Part shown: in pieces, positions 53,864 to 62,250 of the stretch | Layout of the letters: each line of letters starts with the position of its first letter | How positions within the stretch are numbered: position 1 is the first letter of the stretch | Source: an uncultured Lachnospiraceae bacterium | GTDB taxonomy: Bacteria; Bacillota; Clostridia; Lachnospirales; Lachnospiraceae | Reading direction: 5' to 3' | DNA: 64,000 nucleotides | NCBI GenBank assembly: GCA_910580015.1 | Contig: CAJTVT010000010.1 | Location: 1 to 64,000, forward strand | Made by a program: the position numbers and the translations under genes | Notes under the pieces: model-generated | The model's database searches: none | What the model saw: the letters and a program-made list of their open reading frames with translations, nothing else | What the model was told of the DNA's origin: nothing

Positions 53864-53894
53864 TAAGTTTCCTCCTTATGCAAATCATAAGTGT

Positions 53895-53923
53895 ATTATA
53901 TACCCCATATGGGTATATGTCAA
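53895..53923 (-). promoter_or_regulatory. Promoter of csoR-copA with embedded operator
   Basis: TTGACA (53918-53923) and TATAAT (53895-53900) match the consensus perfectly on the minus strand with a 17-base spacer. The palindrome TATACCC-N5-GGGTATA (53899-53917) fills the spacer, so a bound repressor would block RNA polymerase. Confidence 0.85.
53899..53917. promoter_or_regulatory. CsoR-type operator
   Basis: TATACCC and GGGTATA half-sites separated by CATAT, similar to known CsoR operators (ATACCC with GGGTAT half-sites). It overlaps the -10 and spacer of the csoR promoter. Confidence 0.8.
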
Positions 53924-53971
53924 GTTCAAACTGTATCTGTTTATTCACGGCGAGAAAAAGCCATAAAATAG

Positions 53972-54013
53972 AACAGAGCCACACCTATTTGTTATTTTAG
54001 GTGAGGCTCTGTT
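53972..54013. terminator. Strong terminator after sodium:solute symporter gene
   Basis: A stem of 16 base pairs (AACAGAGCCACACCTA with TAGGTGAGGCTCTGTT, one mismatch) with a ten-base loop, flanked by T-rich runs on both strands. It separates the aromatic module from the copper module. Confidence 0.85.
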
Positions 54014-54036
54014 TTTATTTTAAAATACGATTTCTG

Positions 54037-55599
54037 TTATTTCTGTACTCTTTCGCCATTACTTTTTGGAAGTGCAATTTTCTTATCTACCACTACCTGC
54101 TCTTCCAAACAGGTAAAGATCTCTTGTACTTCTCGTTTATCCATTTTCGGTGTTATCAAACTGACAATGGGCACGATGATCAGTCCAACTACCATAGCAA
54201 TCGCTCCTGCATTGATGGGAGACGCAATGTATGATAAAAACAGGTTAGACACAGTAATGCCTATACCACAGGCAAAACTTGCCCAAACTGCTGCCCTTGT
54301 GACACCTTTCCAGTACAGCCCATAAAGAAACGGCGCAAGAAACGCTCCTGCAAGGGCTCCCCAGGAAATTCCCATAAGCTGGGCGATGAATTGGGCGATG
54401 GATTTTGGTGGAAACAGCGCCAGTACCACGGAACATACAATGAAAAATACCAGCAGAATCCGCATGCAAAGAAGCTGTTTTTTATCACTCATCTTTTTAA
54501 TAAAATTATCTTTCAAAAAGTCCAGTGTCAAAGTGGAACTTGAAGTCAACACCAGGGAAGACAGGGTGGACATGGAAGCCGACAATACAAGAACAATCAC
54601 CACGCCTACCAAAATATCGGGCAACGTGGACAGCATTTCAGGAATGATCGCGTCATAAATCACACTTCCATCTTCTTTATGAATTGCCGCCGAATCGAAC
54701 AATCTTCCGAAACCTCCCAGAAAATAACATCCTCCTGAAACAATCACTGCAAAAAATGTGGAAATAATCGTCCCAGACTGGATGGATTTTTCATCCTTAA
54801 TCGCATAAAACTTATGTATCATCTGTGGAAGTCCCCATGTTCCAAGGGAGGTCAAGATGATAACGCCCAAAAGATTTAATGGATCTGGTCCAAAGAAAGA
54901 GGCAAACGCTCCTTTCTGTCCCATGGTGATGGCTACATCACTTTCCAATTCAGACAGAGAACGTACCGCTTCCATAAAACCGCCATGTCCACTTAATACA
55001 GCAGCTATCACTGCCACAATTCCCACCAGCATGACAATTCCTTGAATAAAATCGTTGATGGCCGTCGCCATATACCCCCCCAGAATCACATAGGCACAGG
55101 TCAGTACAGCCATAACTATAACACAGACCTCATAGGGAATATCAAATGCCATCCCAAACAGCCTGGACAGTCCGTTATAAACGGAGGCAGTATATGGAAT
55201 CAAGAAAACAAAGGCAATGGCAGAGGCGGCAATTCGAAGTGCCTTGCTGTTGTAACGTTTTCCAAAATAATCTGGCATGGTTGCCGCAGAAAGATGATTG
55301 CTCATGATACGGGTACGCCTGCCCAGGATTACCCAAGCCAGTAGGGATCCGATCAGTGCATTACCAATTCCAATCCAGGTGGAGGCAAGTCCATACTTAT
55401 ATCCAAACTGCCCCGCATAGCCTACGAAAACCACCGCTGAGAAATAAGAAGTTCCATAGGCAAACGCGGTCAACCAGGGCCCCACACTTCTGCCCCCCAG
55501 CACAAAATCATTGACATTGGTAGCATGCTTTCTGGAATACAAGCCTACCCCAATCATTACTGCAAAAAATATAATCAAAAATATTACTTTAACTAACAC
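54037..55599 (-). CDS. Sodium:solute symporter (SSS family, PutP/PanF-like)
   Basis: A 520-residue inner-membrane symporter with about 13 hydrophobic segments. The N-terminal GVGLYSRKHATNVNDFVLGGRSVGPWLTAFAYGTS, quoted in parts here (NDFVLGGRSVGPWLTAFAYG), is the SSS signature, followed by TMPDYFGKRYNSKALR and a sodium-site region SASMSTLSSLVLTSSS. Substrate is unknown; from its place at the end of the aromatic 2-oxoacid operon it may carry an aromatic acid or amino acid, by inference. The GTG at 55599 is chosen since AAGGAGG lies six bases upstream; a longer frame starts at 55632. A strong terminator follows. Confidence 0.93.
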   Translation of the reverse strand: MLVKVIFLIIFFAVMIGVGLYSRKHATNVNDFVLGGRSVGPWLTAFAYGTSYFSAVVFVGYAGQFGYKYGLASTWIGIGNALIGSLLAWVILGRRTRIMSNHLSAATMPDYFGKRYNSKALRIAASAIAFVFLIPYTASVYNGLSRLFGMAFDIPYEVCVIVMAVLTCAYVILGGYMATAINDFIQGIVMLVGIVAVIAAVLSGHGGFMEAVRSLSELESDVAITMGQKGAFASFFGPDPLNLLGVIILTSLGTWGLPQMIHKFYAIKDEKSIQSGTIISTFFAVIVSGGCYFLGGFGRLFDSAAIHKEDGSVIYDAIIPEMLSTLPDILVGVVIVLVLSASMSTLSSLVLTSSSTLTLDFLKDNFIKKMSDKKQLLCMRILLVFFIVCSVVLALFPPKSIAQFIAQLMGISWGALAGAFLAPFLYGLYWKGVTRAAVWASFACGIGITVSNLFLSYIASPINAGAIAMVVGLIIVPIVSLITPKMDKREVQEIFTCLEEQVVVDKKIALPKSNGERVQK

Positions 55600-55658
55600 A
55601 TTTGTCCTCCTTCGCAGGCAGCCATCATACAAAAAGACTATCTGTCTTTTCTTTCTTC

Positions 55659-56483
55659 CTATTCGTACAGACAGAGCGCCCTGCTCAACAGCTTTTGGGC
55701 ATTCTGACCCTTAATTTTATCTAAATCTTCTTTATCTATGACAATCTTTCCAAGTTGATCAAGTGATTCTTTCTGTCCGCCCCAGGGACTGTCTGTGGCA
55801 AACAGAATGCGGTCTGCACCATGCTTTTTCATAATTCTCAAAAAAACTTCATCCTCAATAAACCCAAACGTATACGCTGTATCAAAGTATACGTCTTCCC
55901 CAGCAAGAAGTTCTTCCGTCTCCTGCCACAAGCCAAAACTGCCATAATGGGCAAGCACCATATTCTTTGGCGCGACTTCATCCAACACCTTACGAATACG
56001 TTTGGGAGTACATCGCACATTATCTGGAAATCCGATATCAATCCCTGCGTGAATCACACTGATTAATCCAAGCTCAGATGCATAGTCCAAAATTCGCATA
56101 TATTTCAGGTCATCTATATGAGTATTTTGATAATCTGGGTGAAGCTTAATCCCAAGCAATCCCATCTCCTGAATGATGCGCAGCTCCTTCCGGTAATCTA
56201 GAGTGTCAGGATGAATCCCACCAAAAGACAACAACTTCCTTTTTTTCTTCTGATATTTGTCATTGAGCTGCACTGCAAACTGATTGACCGTTTCAAATTG
56301 CTCTGGCCTTGTAACTACAGGAAGCACCACAGACAAATCCACCTCTGCCTCCTTCATGGAGGCAATCAAGCTTTCTTCTCTCCCATCTGTAAACGCCTTG
56401 ACATTGGCAATATTCTCCAGCTTTTCAATGGTCCTTGCCGCAATTTTATCTGGGAATATATGGGTGTGAAAATCTATCACCAT
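55659..56483 (-). CDS. Amidohydrolase-2-type metal-dependent hydrolase
   Basis: A 274-residue TIM-barrel hydrolase. The metal-binding DFHTHIFPDK starts the protein; LLGIKLHPDYQ, ISVIHAGID and the final ATDSPWGGQ with the last Asp ligand follow. These enzymes (amidohydrolase family 2) include ring-cleavage hydrolases and decarboxylases such as those acting on aromatic acids. The substrate here is unknown; the neighbourhood suggests an aromatic or acyl intermediate, by inference. It is ten bases after the ACT-protein gene and 59 bases before the symporter start. Confidence 0.85.
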   Translation of the reverse strand: MVIDFHTHIFPDKIAARTIEKLENIANVKAFTDGREESLIASMKEAEVDLSVVLPVVTRPEQFETVNQFAVQLNDKYQKKKRKLLSFGGIHPDTLDYRKELRIIQEMGLLGIKLHPDYQNTHIDDLKYMRILDYASELGLISVIHAGIDIGFPDNVRCTPKRIRKVLDEVAPKNMVLAHYGSFGLWQETEELLAGEDVYFDTAYTFGFIEDEVFLRIMKKHGADRILFATDSPWGGQKESLDQLGKIVIDKEDLDKIKGQNAQKLLSRALCLYE

Positions 56484-56493
56484 AATGTACCCC

Positions 56494-56928
56494 TTAACAG
56501 AATATTTTCATGATATCATGCTGGCTGTACAGTTCCACTTCCTTGCTCTTTAGAAGTTCTGCGGCCTCGTCTCCATTGGAGATTTTACAGATAATAGAAG
56601 CCTCATTGTCCTTATTAGACAAAGCATACATATATTCCACATTCAAGCCAGCCTTACAGACATGGCTCAACACCTCCTGCAACTTTCCAACCTGATGAGA
56701 CAGCTTCACAGCAAGAACATCTGTAAGCATTGCCGCAAATCCTTTTTCTTTTAATGCTTTCTGACCAGCCTCTGGGTTAGAAGTGATCATTCTTAACAAG
56801 CCATATTCACTGGTATCTGCCAAGCTTAAAGAAATGATACTGACCTGCTCTTGCTTTAAAACGTCCAATACTTCCTCCAGGCGTCCTTCCTGATTTTCAA
56901 TAAATACAGATAATTGCTTGATAAACAT
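56494..56928 (-). CDS. Tandem ACT-domain regulatory protein
   Basis: A 143-residue protein composed of two ACT domains (about 1-70 and 71-143), ligand-binding units that usually sense amino acids. The first contains QLSVFIENQEGRLEEVLDVL, in pieces SVFIENQEGRLEEV and ISLSLADTSEYGLLRMI; the second VGKLQEVLSHVCKAGLNVEYMY. The ATG at 56928 is supported by AAAGGAGG seven bases before it. Such proteins commonly accompany phenylacetate-CoA-ligase genes in anaerobes. It may bind an aromatic amino acid and adjust an enzyme or regulator; the partner is unknown. It lies 13 bases after the ligase gene. Confidence 0.9.
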   Translation of the reverse strand: MFIKQLSVFIENQEGRLEEVLDVLKQEQVSIISLSLADTSEYGLLRMITSNPEAGQKALKEKGFAAMLTDVLAVKLSHQVGKLQEVLSHVCKAGLNVEYMYALSNKDNEASIICKISNGDEAAELLKSKEVELYSQHDIMKIFC

Positions 56929-56941
56929 ATGCGCTCCTCCT

Positions 56942-58240
56942 TTATACCAATTTACGTTTGTCAATAACATGAACTGCTTTTCCCATGCTGCGCTCCAATG
57001 TCTTAGGCGCTACCAGCTTAATTTTTGCCGCAAGTCCGATGGCATTTTGAATTACATGTGCAATTTTCTTTGTGAGACTTTCCAAATCCTTGATCTCATC
57101 AGAGAAGAAGCGTTCCTCTACCTCCACCTGAATTTCCAGTGTGTCCAGATTATTTTTGCGGTCTACAATCATCATGTAGTGAGGGGTAACTCCGCCCATC
57201 TCCAACAATGCCGCTTCAATCTGGGATGGGAACACATTGACGCCTCGGATAATCAGCATATCATCGGAACGACCCTTGAACCGGCTGATTCTTGCCAGCG
57301 TCCTGCCACATTCGCATTTATCATAGGAAATACTTGTCAGATCTTTCGTGCGATAACGCAATAGAGGCAATCCTTCCTTCGTTAATGTGGTAAATACCAG
57401 CTCTCCTGTTTCCCCTCTCTTCATCGGCTTAAATGTATCAGGGTCAATGATTTCTGGCAGGAAATGATCCTCATAGACATGGAGTCCTTTGTGATACTGA
57501 CAATCGCAGGCAACCCCTGGTCCCATCACTTCTGACAACCCATAAATGTCAAAAGCATTGATATGTAATCTCTCTTCTATCTGCTTACGCATATTGTCGG
57601 TCCATGGCTCTGCACCACAGATAGCCGCCTTCAGCTTGATATTCGGGATATCACCTGACTCTTCAAGGACCTCTGCAATATGAAGTAAGTAAGATGGCGT
57701 GCAGGCAATCGCTGTGACACCAAAATCTTTCATCATAGTGGTGAGCTTTTTCGTATTTCCTGTTGACATGGGCACTACCATAGCTCCAAGCTTCTCTGCA
57801 CCGCCATGAGCGCCAAGACCTCCCGTAAACAACCCATAGCCATAAGCCACCTGAATAATGTCATCTCGTGTAACTCCTGCCTGTGCCAACGCCCTTGCCA
57901 CGCATTCGCTCCAGATTTCCAGATCTCTTCTAGTATACCCTACCACGGTAGCTTTTCCAGTTGTGCCAGATGACGCATGAATGCGGACAATCTCTGACTG
58001 GGGAGCTGCAAACAGACCAAAGGGATAAGTGTCTCGCAGATCATTTTTGGTCGTGTAGGGCAGTTTGTGGAGATCTTCAATCCCATTGATATCGCCAGGC
58101 TCAACACCCAATTCCTGCATTTTTTTCCGATAAAACTTCACATTGTGATACACTCGGTCAACAACCTTAACCAAACGTTTCCCTTGCAGGTATTCCAGTT
58201 CATCCCTGCTCATACATTCCTTTGTCTCATTCCAAATCAT
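56942..58240 (-). CDS. Phenylacetate-CoA ligase paralogue 1
   Basis: A 432-residue adenylate-forming enzyme of the PaaK family, which activates phenylacetate or related aryl acetates with ATP and CoA. The phosphate loop is RIHASSGTTGKATVVGYTRRD near residue 88 (short core SSGTTGKATV), and VAYGYGLFTGGLGAHGGAEKLG, DIYGLSEVMGPGVACDC and the C-terminal FKGRSDDMLIIRGVNVFPSQIE follow, here in parts. I chose the ATG at 58240 (AGGAGG ten bases upstream) over 58285. It is a close paralogue of the gene at 60670 and stands with iorA, iorB and an ACT protein, so the substrate is probably an aryl acetate made by IorAB. With CoA-ester formed by IorAB, the reverse, ATP-making direction is also possible. Confidence 0.93.
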   Translation of the reverse strand: MIWNETKECMSRDELEYLQGKRLVKVVDRVYHNVKFYRKKMQELGVEPGDINGIEDLHKLPYTTKNDLRDTYPFGLFAAPQSEIVRIHASSGTTGKATVVGYTRRDLEIWSECVARALAQAGVTRDDIIQVAYGYGLFTGGLGAHGGAEKLGAMVVPMSTGNTKKLTTMMKDFGVTAIACTPSYLLHIAEVLEESGDIPNIKLKAAICGAEPWTDNMRKQIEERLHINAFDIYGLSEVMGPGVACDCQYHKGLHVYEDHFLPEIIDPDTFKPMKRGETGELVFTTLTKEGLPLLRYRTKDLTSISYDKCECGRTLARISRFKGRSDDMLIIRGVNVFPSQIEAALLEMGGVTPHYMMIVDRKNNLDTLEIQVEVEERFFSDEIKDLESLTKKIAHVIQNAIGLAAKIKLVAPKTLERSMGKAVHVIDKRKLV

Positions 58241-58347
58241 TTCTGTGAAACCTCCTGCTATTTCTCTTGCTATTTCTGTAAGCAATGAATCCGACGATCA
58301 TACTGCACAAGTATTTCCTCCTGTACAATACAAATCCACTGGATCGT

Positions 58348-58914
58348 CTATCCTTCATAGCCTTTCAGGAACGCTTTTTTATTGATATCCACGGTTTTTG
58401 GGGGAACTGTTTTCTCTATAATCTTAAGCCATGCCTCTTTTGAAAAATCCATATGTTTTGCAGCCATGCCCAGAACGATAATATTAAACACTTTGGAATT
58501 TCCTAATTTTTTTGCCTCCGCCATAGCGTCAATCTTATATACTGTATGGTGTTGTTCCAATCCTTCCACAATATGTTCTGGGTACTCGGCAGCGCCTGTC
58601 ACAACGGTAATCGGTTCAATTCTCTGTTCATTCACTACCAAAACACCATCTTTTTTCAGAAAATGTGCATAACGCAGCGCCTCTAATTTTTCAAATGCGA
58701 TTAATACGTCTGCCTGGCCTTCTTCCACAATGGGTTCAGCAACTTTTTCTCCATAGCGCACAAAAGTTACCACACTGCCCCCTCTTTGCGCCATGCCGTG
58801 TACTTCAGACAATTTCACATCATATCCGGCGTCCAAAGTAATTCCCCCCAAAATACGGCTGGTGAGAAGGGTTCCCTGGCCACCTACGCCTACAATCATT
58901 ATATTTTTTGTCAT
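58348..58914 (-). CDS. iorB: Indolepyruvate:ferredoxin oxidoreductase, beta (gamma-type) subunit
   Basis: The 188-residue small subunit of the oxygen-sensitive enzyme that oxidatively decarboxylates aryl pyruvates to aryl acetyl-CoA with ferredoxin. The fold start IMIVGVGGQGTLLTSRIL is the pyruvate-ferredoxin oxidoreductase gamma signature, and EVHGMAQRGGSVVTFVR follows. The ATG at 58914 has GGGAGG seven bases before it. It follows iorA by 15 bases. A 107-base gap separates it from the downstream ligase gene. Confidence 0.95.
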   Translation of the reverse strand: MTKNIMIVGVGGQGTLLTSRILGGITLDAGYDVKLSEVHGMAQRGGSVVTFVRYGEKVAEPIVEEGQADVLIAFEKLEALRYAHFLKKDGVLVVNEQRIEPITVVTGAAEYPEHIVEGLEQHHTVYKIDAMAEAKKLGNSKVFNIIVLGMAAKHMDFSKEAWLKIIEKTVPPKTVDINKKAFLKGYEG

Positions 58915-58929
58915 ATCTCTGCCTCCCAT

Positions 58930-60666
58930 CTATGCTTCTACCCGCTCTATGGCGTTAAATTTACACAATTGTTCACAGAGCCCGCAGCCGTTGCACATGG
59001 TATCGTCTATGGTGATGGTTCCATCTGCATTTTTCGTCAGAGCTGGGCAACCTGGCCTTAGACAAGCACCACATTTTTTACACTGGTCTATCACTGGCCT
59101 GCATTTATATGGAAATACATTTCCCTTTAACAACACACAGGGGGCTTTTGTAATAATGACAGAAACTTCATCTCTGGCCACTTCTTCTTTGACAATCCGT
59201 TCTAGTTCCTTCGTGTCAAACGCATCCACCTCTGTCACATGCTTGATACCCATCGCTTTGCAGAGTTCATAAATATTAATTGCAGGTACGATCTCGCCCT
59301 TTAACGTCTTTCCAGTAGCAGCGTGATCCTGGTGTCCAGTCATTCCAGTGGTGGAATTGTCCAGAATAATCACGGTTCCTGTGGCCTGATTATATACCAT
59401 ATTCATCAGGGAATTCACACCTGTATGTAAAAAAGTGGAATCTCCAATCACTGCCACCCAATTTTTGATATACTCTCTGCCCTTTGCTTTCTCCATACCA
59501 TGCAGTGTGGAAATACTGGCTCCCATACAAACTGTGGTATCAATAACATTTAACGGCGCGACTGCTCCCAAAGTGTAACAGCCGATATCACCTGCGGCAT
59601 GAATTTTTAATTTATTCAAGACAGAATACACGCTTCTATGTGGACATCCTGGACAAAGAATCGGCGGTCTTGCTGGAACTTTTGCAGGTTCTTTGACCTG
59701 TATTTCTTCATGTAATACTTTTTCCCGAAGCATATTTGCGGAATATTCTCCCTGTACTGTGAAGATCTCTTTGCCGATAGCTTCAATACCCCAGGATTTC
59801 ACCTGTTCCTCGATCACAGGCTCTAACTCCTCAAATATGTAAAGCTTCTCCACCTTAGATGCAAATTCTTCAATCAGTTTTCTTGGAAGCGGATGCACCA
59901 TACCAAGCTTTAAGACAGAGGCATTCGGACAGGCTTCCTTTACATATTGGTATGGAATACCGCTGGTGATAAATCCAATGGAAGTATCGTTGTATTCTGC
60001 ACGATTAATCTCAAAACTGCTGCTGTCCTGTGCCATTGCCTTCATTCGCTTCTCCACATAGACATGGCGTCCAATGGCATTGCCTGGCATCATTACAAAT
60101 TTGGCTGGATTTCTCTCATAAGGCTTATCCTCTGGCTCAATTCGCTCTTCAAGTGTCACGGTTCCCTGAGAATGTGCCAGACGGGTAGTTGTCCTAACAA
60201 TCACTGGCGTATCATATTTTTCACTGATCTCATAAGCAAATTTTACAAAGTCTTTTGCTTCCTGACTGTCAGAGGGCTCCAAGACAGGCACCATCGCTGC
60301 CCTTGCCACACATCGTGTGTCCTGCTCATTTTGTGAACTGTAAAGCCCAGGATCGTCTGCTGCTACCAGCACCAGGCCACCATTTACTCCGCCATAGGAA
60401 ATCGTATACAATGGGTCGCTTGCTACATTGACACCTACATGTTTCATGGAAGCCATGGCACGCACACCGCTGATTGATGCGCCGATCGCTACCTCTGTGG
60501 CCACCTTCTCATTTGGGGACCATTCTGCATAAATTTCTTCATACTTTACAATATTTTCACTGATTTCGGTACTGGGCGTACCAGGATATGCCGCAGAAAC
60601 CTTAACCCCAGCCTCATAGGCGCCTCTGGCAATCGCCTCATTACCCAACATGATTTTTTTATCCAC
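58930..60666 (-). CDS. iorA: Indolepyruvate:ferredoxin oxidoreductase, alpha subunit
   Basis: The 578-residue catalytic subunit with thiamine diphosphate. The N-terminal LGNEAIARGAYEAGVKVSAAYPGTPSTEI and NEKVATEVAIGAS are typical, given here in parts (AAYPGTPSTEI, WSPNEKVATEVA). The thiamine motif is GDSTFLHTGVNSLMN to ILDNSTTGMTGHQDH. The C-terminal ferredoxin domain has CKKCGACLRPGCP and CNGCGLCEQLCKF, each for one 4Fe-4S cluster. Substrates are the 2-oxo acids of tryptophan, phenylalanine and tyrosine. Three bases separate it from the upstream ligase gene. Confidence 0.97.
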   Translation of the reverse strand: MDKKIMLGNEAIARGAYEAGVKVSAAYPGTPSTEISENIVKYEEIYAEWSPNEKVATEVAIGASISGVRAMASMKHVGVNVASDPLYTISYGGVNGGLVLVAADDPGLYSSQNEQDTRCVARAAMVPVLEPSDSQEAKDFVKFAYEISEKYDTPVIVRTTTRLAHSQGTVTLEERIEPEDKPYERNPAKFVMMPGNAIGRHVYVEKRMKAMAQDSSSFEINRAEYNDTSIGFITSGIPYQYVKEACPNASVLKLGMVHPLPRKLIEEFASKVEKLYIFEELEPVIEEQVKSWGIEAIGKEIFTVQGEYSANMLREKVLHEEIQVKEPAKVPARPPILCPGCPHRSVYSVLNKLKIHAAGDIGCYTLGAVAPLNVIDTTVCMGASISTLHGMEKAKGREYIKNWVAVIGDSTFLHTGVNSLMNMVYNQATGTVIILDNSTTGMTGHQDHAATGKTLKGEIVPAINIYELCKAMGIKHVTEVDAFDTKELERIVKEEVARDEVSVIITKAPCVLLKGNVFPYKCRPVIDQCKKCGACLRPGCPALTKNADGTITIDDTMCNGCGLCEQLCKFNAIERVEA

Positions 60667-60669
60667 TGA

Positions 60670-61971
60670 TTACACTTCCTTTCTCAAGTCTTTCACTCTC
60701 TGTGCCTTGCCCTCAAACCGCTGTAAGGTATTTGGAGATTCCAGCCGGATCTTTGCATCCAGTCCCAGGACAACCCGCAGTTTCTGTTTGATCTTCTTCT
60801 CCAATGCCTCCAATTGCCGATAGGCATCCACTGGTTCCACAAGCTCCACTCGGATCTCCAAAATGTCAGAATGATTTTTCCTCGTAACAATGATCTCATA
60901 GTGTGGTCCGATCTCCTCAATGCCCAAGAGCACTTCCTCAATCTGACTTGGGAACACGTTGACACCACGAATTTTCAGCATATCATCTGTTCTTCCGTCC
61001 AGGTTTTCCATGCGCACCGTAGTCCTGCCACATTTACATGGTTCATAGATCAGCCTGGTCACATCTTTGGTCCGATAACGAATCAGGGGCAATGCTTCTT
61101 TATAGATACATGTGATCACCAACTCTCCCTTTTCGCCTGGCGGAAGAACCTCCCCAGTGATCGGATTAATAATCTCTGGAATAAAGAAATCTTCATTCAC
61201 ATGCATACCACAGAGCTGCTCACACTCTCCAGACACACCTGGTCCCATCAGTTCGCTCATTCCATAATTGGATGTGACGAGCATTTCCTCTCCCCACAGT
61301 TTATGCATCTCCGAACGCATTGCCTCTGTGAGAAGTTCGCTTCCCACCAATCCAATCTTGACCTTTAAATCCCTTTGAGGGTCAATTCCCATCTGTCGTG
61401 CCACTTCCCCAATGCGCAGCGCATAAGAAGGAGTCGCTACCAGAAGTGTCGTACCAAAATCTTTCATATACATAATCTGTTTCTCTGTATTTCCAGTGGA
61501 GGAGGGAACCAGCGCTGCGCCCATATTTTCCAATCCAAAATGAAGTCCCAGCGCCCCAGTAAACATCCCATATCCAAAACAAATCTGCGCCACATCTTTG
61601 GAGGTGGCTCCTCCCATGGCTGCAATTCTAGAAACGCATTCGGTCCAGACTTCCAAATCTTTTTTGGTATATCCTACCACAGTGGGTTTTCCAGTTGTTC
61701 CCGAAGATGCATGGATGCGCACCAGATCATCTTTTGGCACTGCAAACAGACCAAATGGATAATTGTCTCTCATGTCCTGTTTCGTGATAAAAGGCAGCTT
61801 GGCAAGATCCTTCAGGGTCTGAATATTCTCCGGTGTCACTCCGACTGCTTCCATCTTCTGGCGATAGGGTGCAACCTTCTCATAGACCCTTGCCACAGTC
61901 TCTTTGAGCCGTTCTAACTGGAGGGATTCGATCTCAGCCCTTGACATTGTTTCTTCTTTTGCCCAAATCAT
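60670..61971 (-). CDS. Phenylacetate-CoA ligase paralogue 2
   Basis: A 433-residue PaaK-family enzyme. The phosphate loop IHASSGTTGKPTVVGYTKK is intact, as are CFGYGMFTGALGLHFGLE, SNYGMSELMGPGV and the C-terminal lid NLDGRTDDMLKIRGVNVFPS, given in pieces. It resembles the gene at 56942 but is clearly diverged, so the two may prefer different aryl acids or directions. It is first of the run into iorA and iorB; AAGGAG is seven bases before the ATG. Confidence 0.94.
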   Translation of the reverse strand: MIWAKEETMSRAEIESLQLERLKETVARVYEKVAPYRQKMEAVGVTPENIQTLKDLAKLPFITKQDMRDNYPFGLFAVPKDDLVRIHASSGTTGKPTVVGYTKKDLEVWTECVSRIAAMGGATSKDVAQICFGYGMFTGALGLHFGLENMGAALVPSSTGNTEKQIMYMKDFGTTLLVATPSYALRIGEVARQMGIDPQRDLKVKIGLVGSELLTEAMRSEMHKLWGEEMLVTSNYGMSELMGPGVSGECEQLCGMHVNEDFFIPEIINPITGEVLPPGEKGELVITCIYKEALPLIRYRTKDVTRLIYEPCKCGRTTVRMENLDGRTDDMLKIRGVNVFPSQIEEVLLGIEEIGPHYEIIVTRKNHSDILEIRVELVEPVDAYRQLEALEKKIKQKLRVVLGLDAKIRLESPNTLQRFEGKAQRVKDLRKEV

Positions 61972-62129
61972 TTTATTTTCTCCTTCAATTTGTATTTTTA
62001 TTCTTCAGATTCTACAAAACAATCTTATTTTACCACAAAATAATTGGTTATTCCACATAAATATACATGGAAATACAAGCCCCATCTTTTGACTGCCTAC
62101 ACAAAATAAACTTTTTTTCTGGCAATCAA

Positions 62130-62163
62130 AAACAGTATACCGCATTTTATCAGTATACTGTTT
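62130..62163 (-). terminator. Hairpin after the ABC permease gene
   Basis: A perfect 11-base-pair stem AAACAGTATAC/GTATACTGTTT with a 12-base loop, followed by TTTGATT on the minus strand. It is 90 bases after the permease stop. The palindrome could also be an operator for the paaK-ior operon. Confidence 0.55.
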
Positions 62164-62250
62164 CTCTGTGCAAAAATCAATACTTTAAAGCGATAAAGTC
62201 CATCTATTTTATTTCCACATTTGAATAAGATAGTCCAAGTTGTTATTTAT

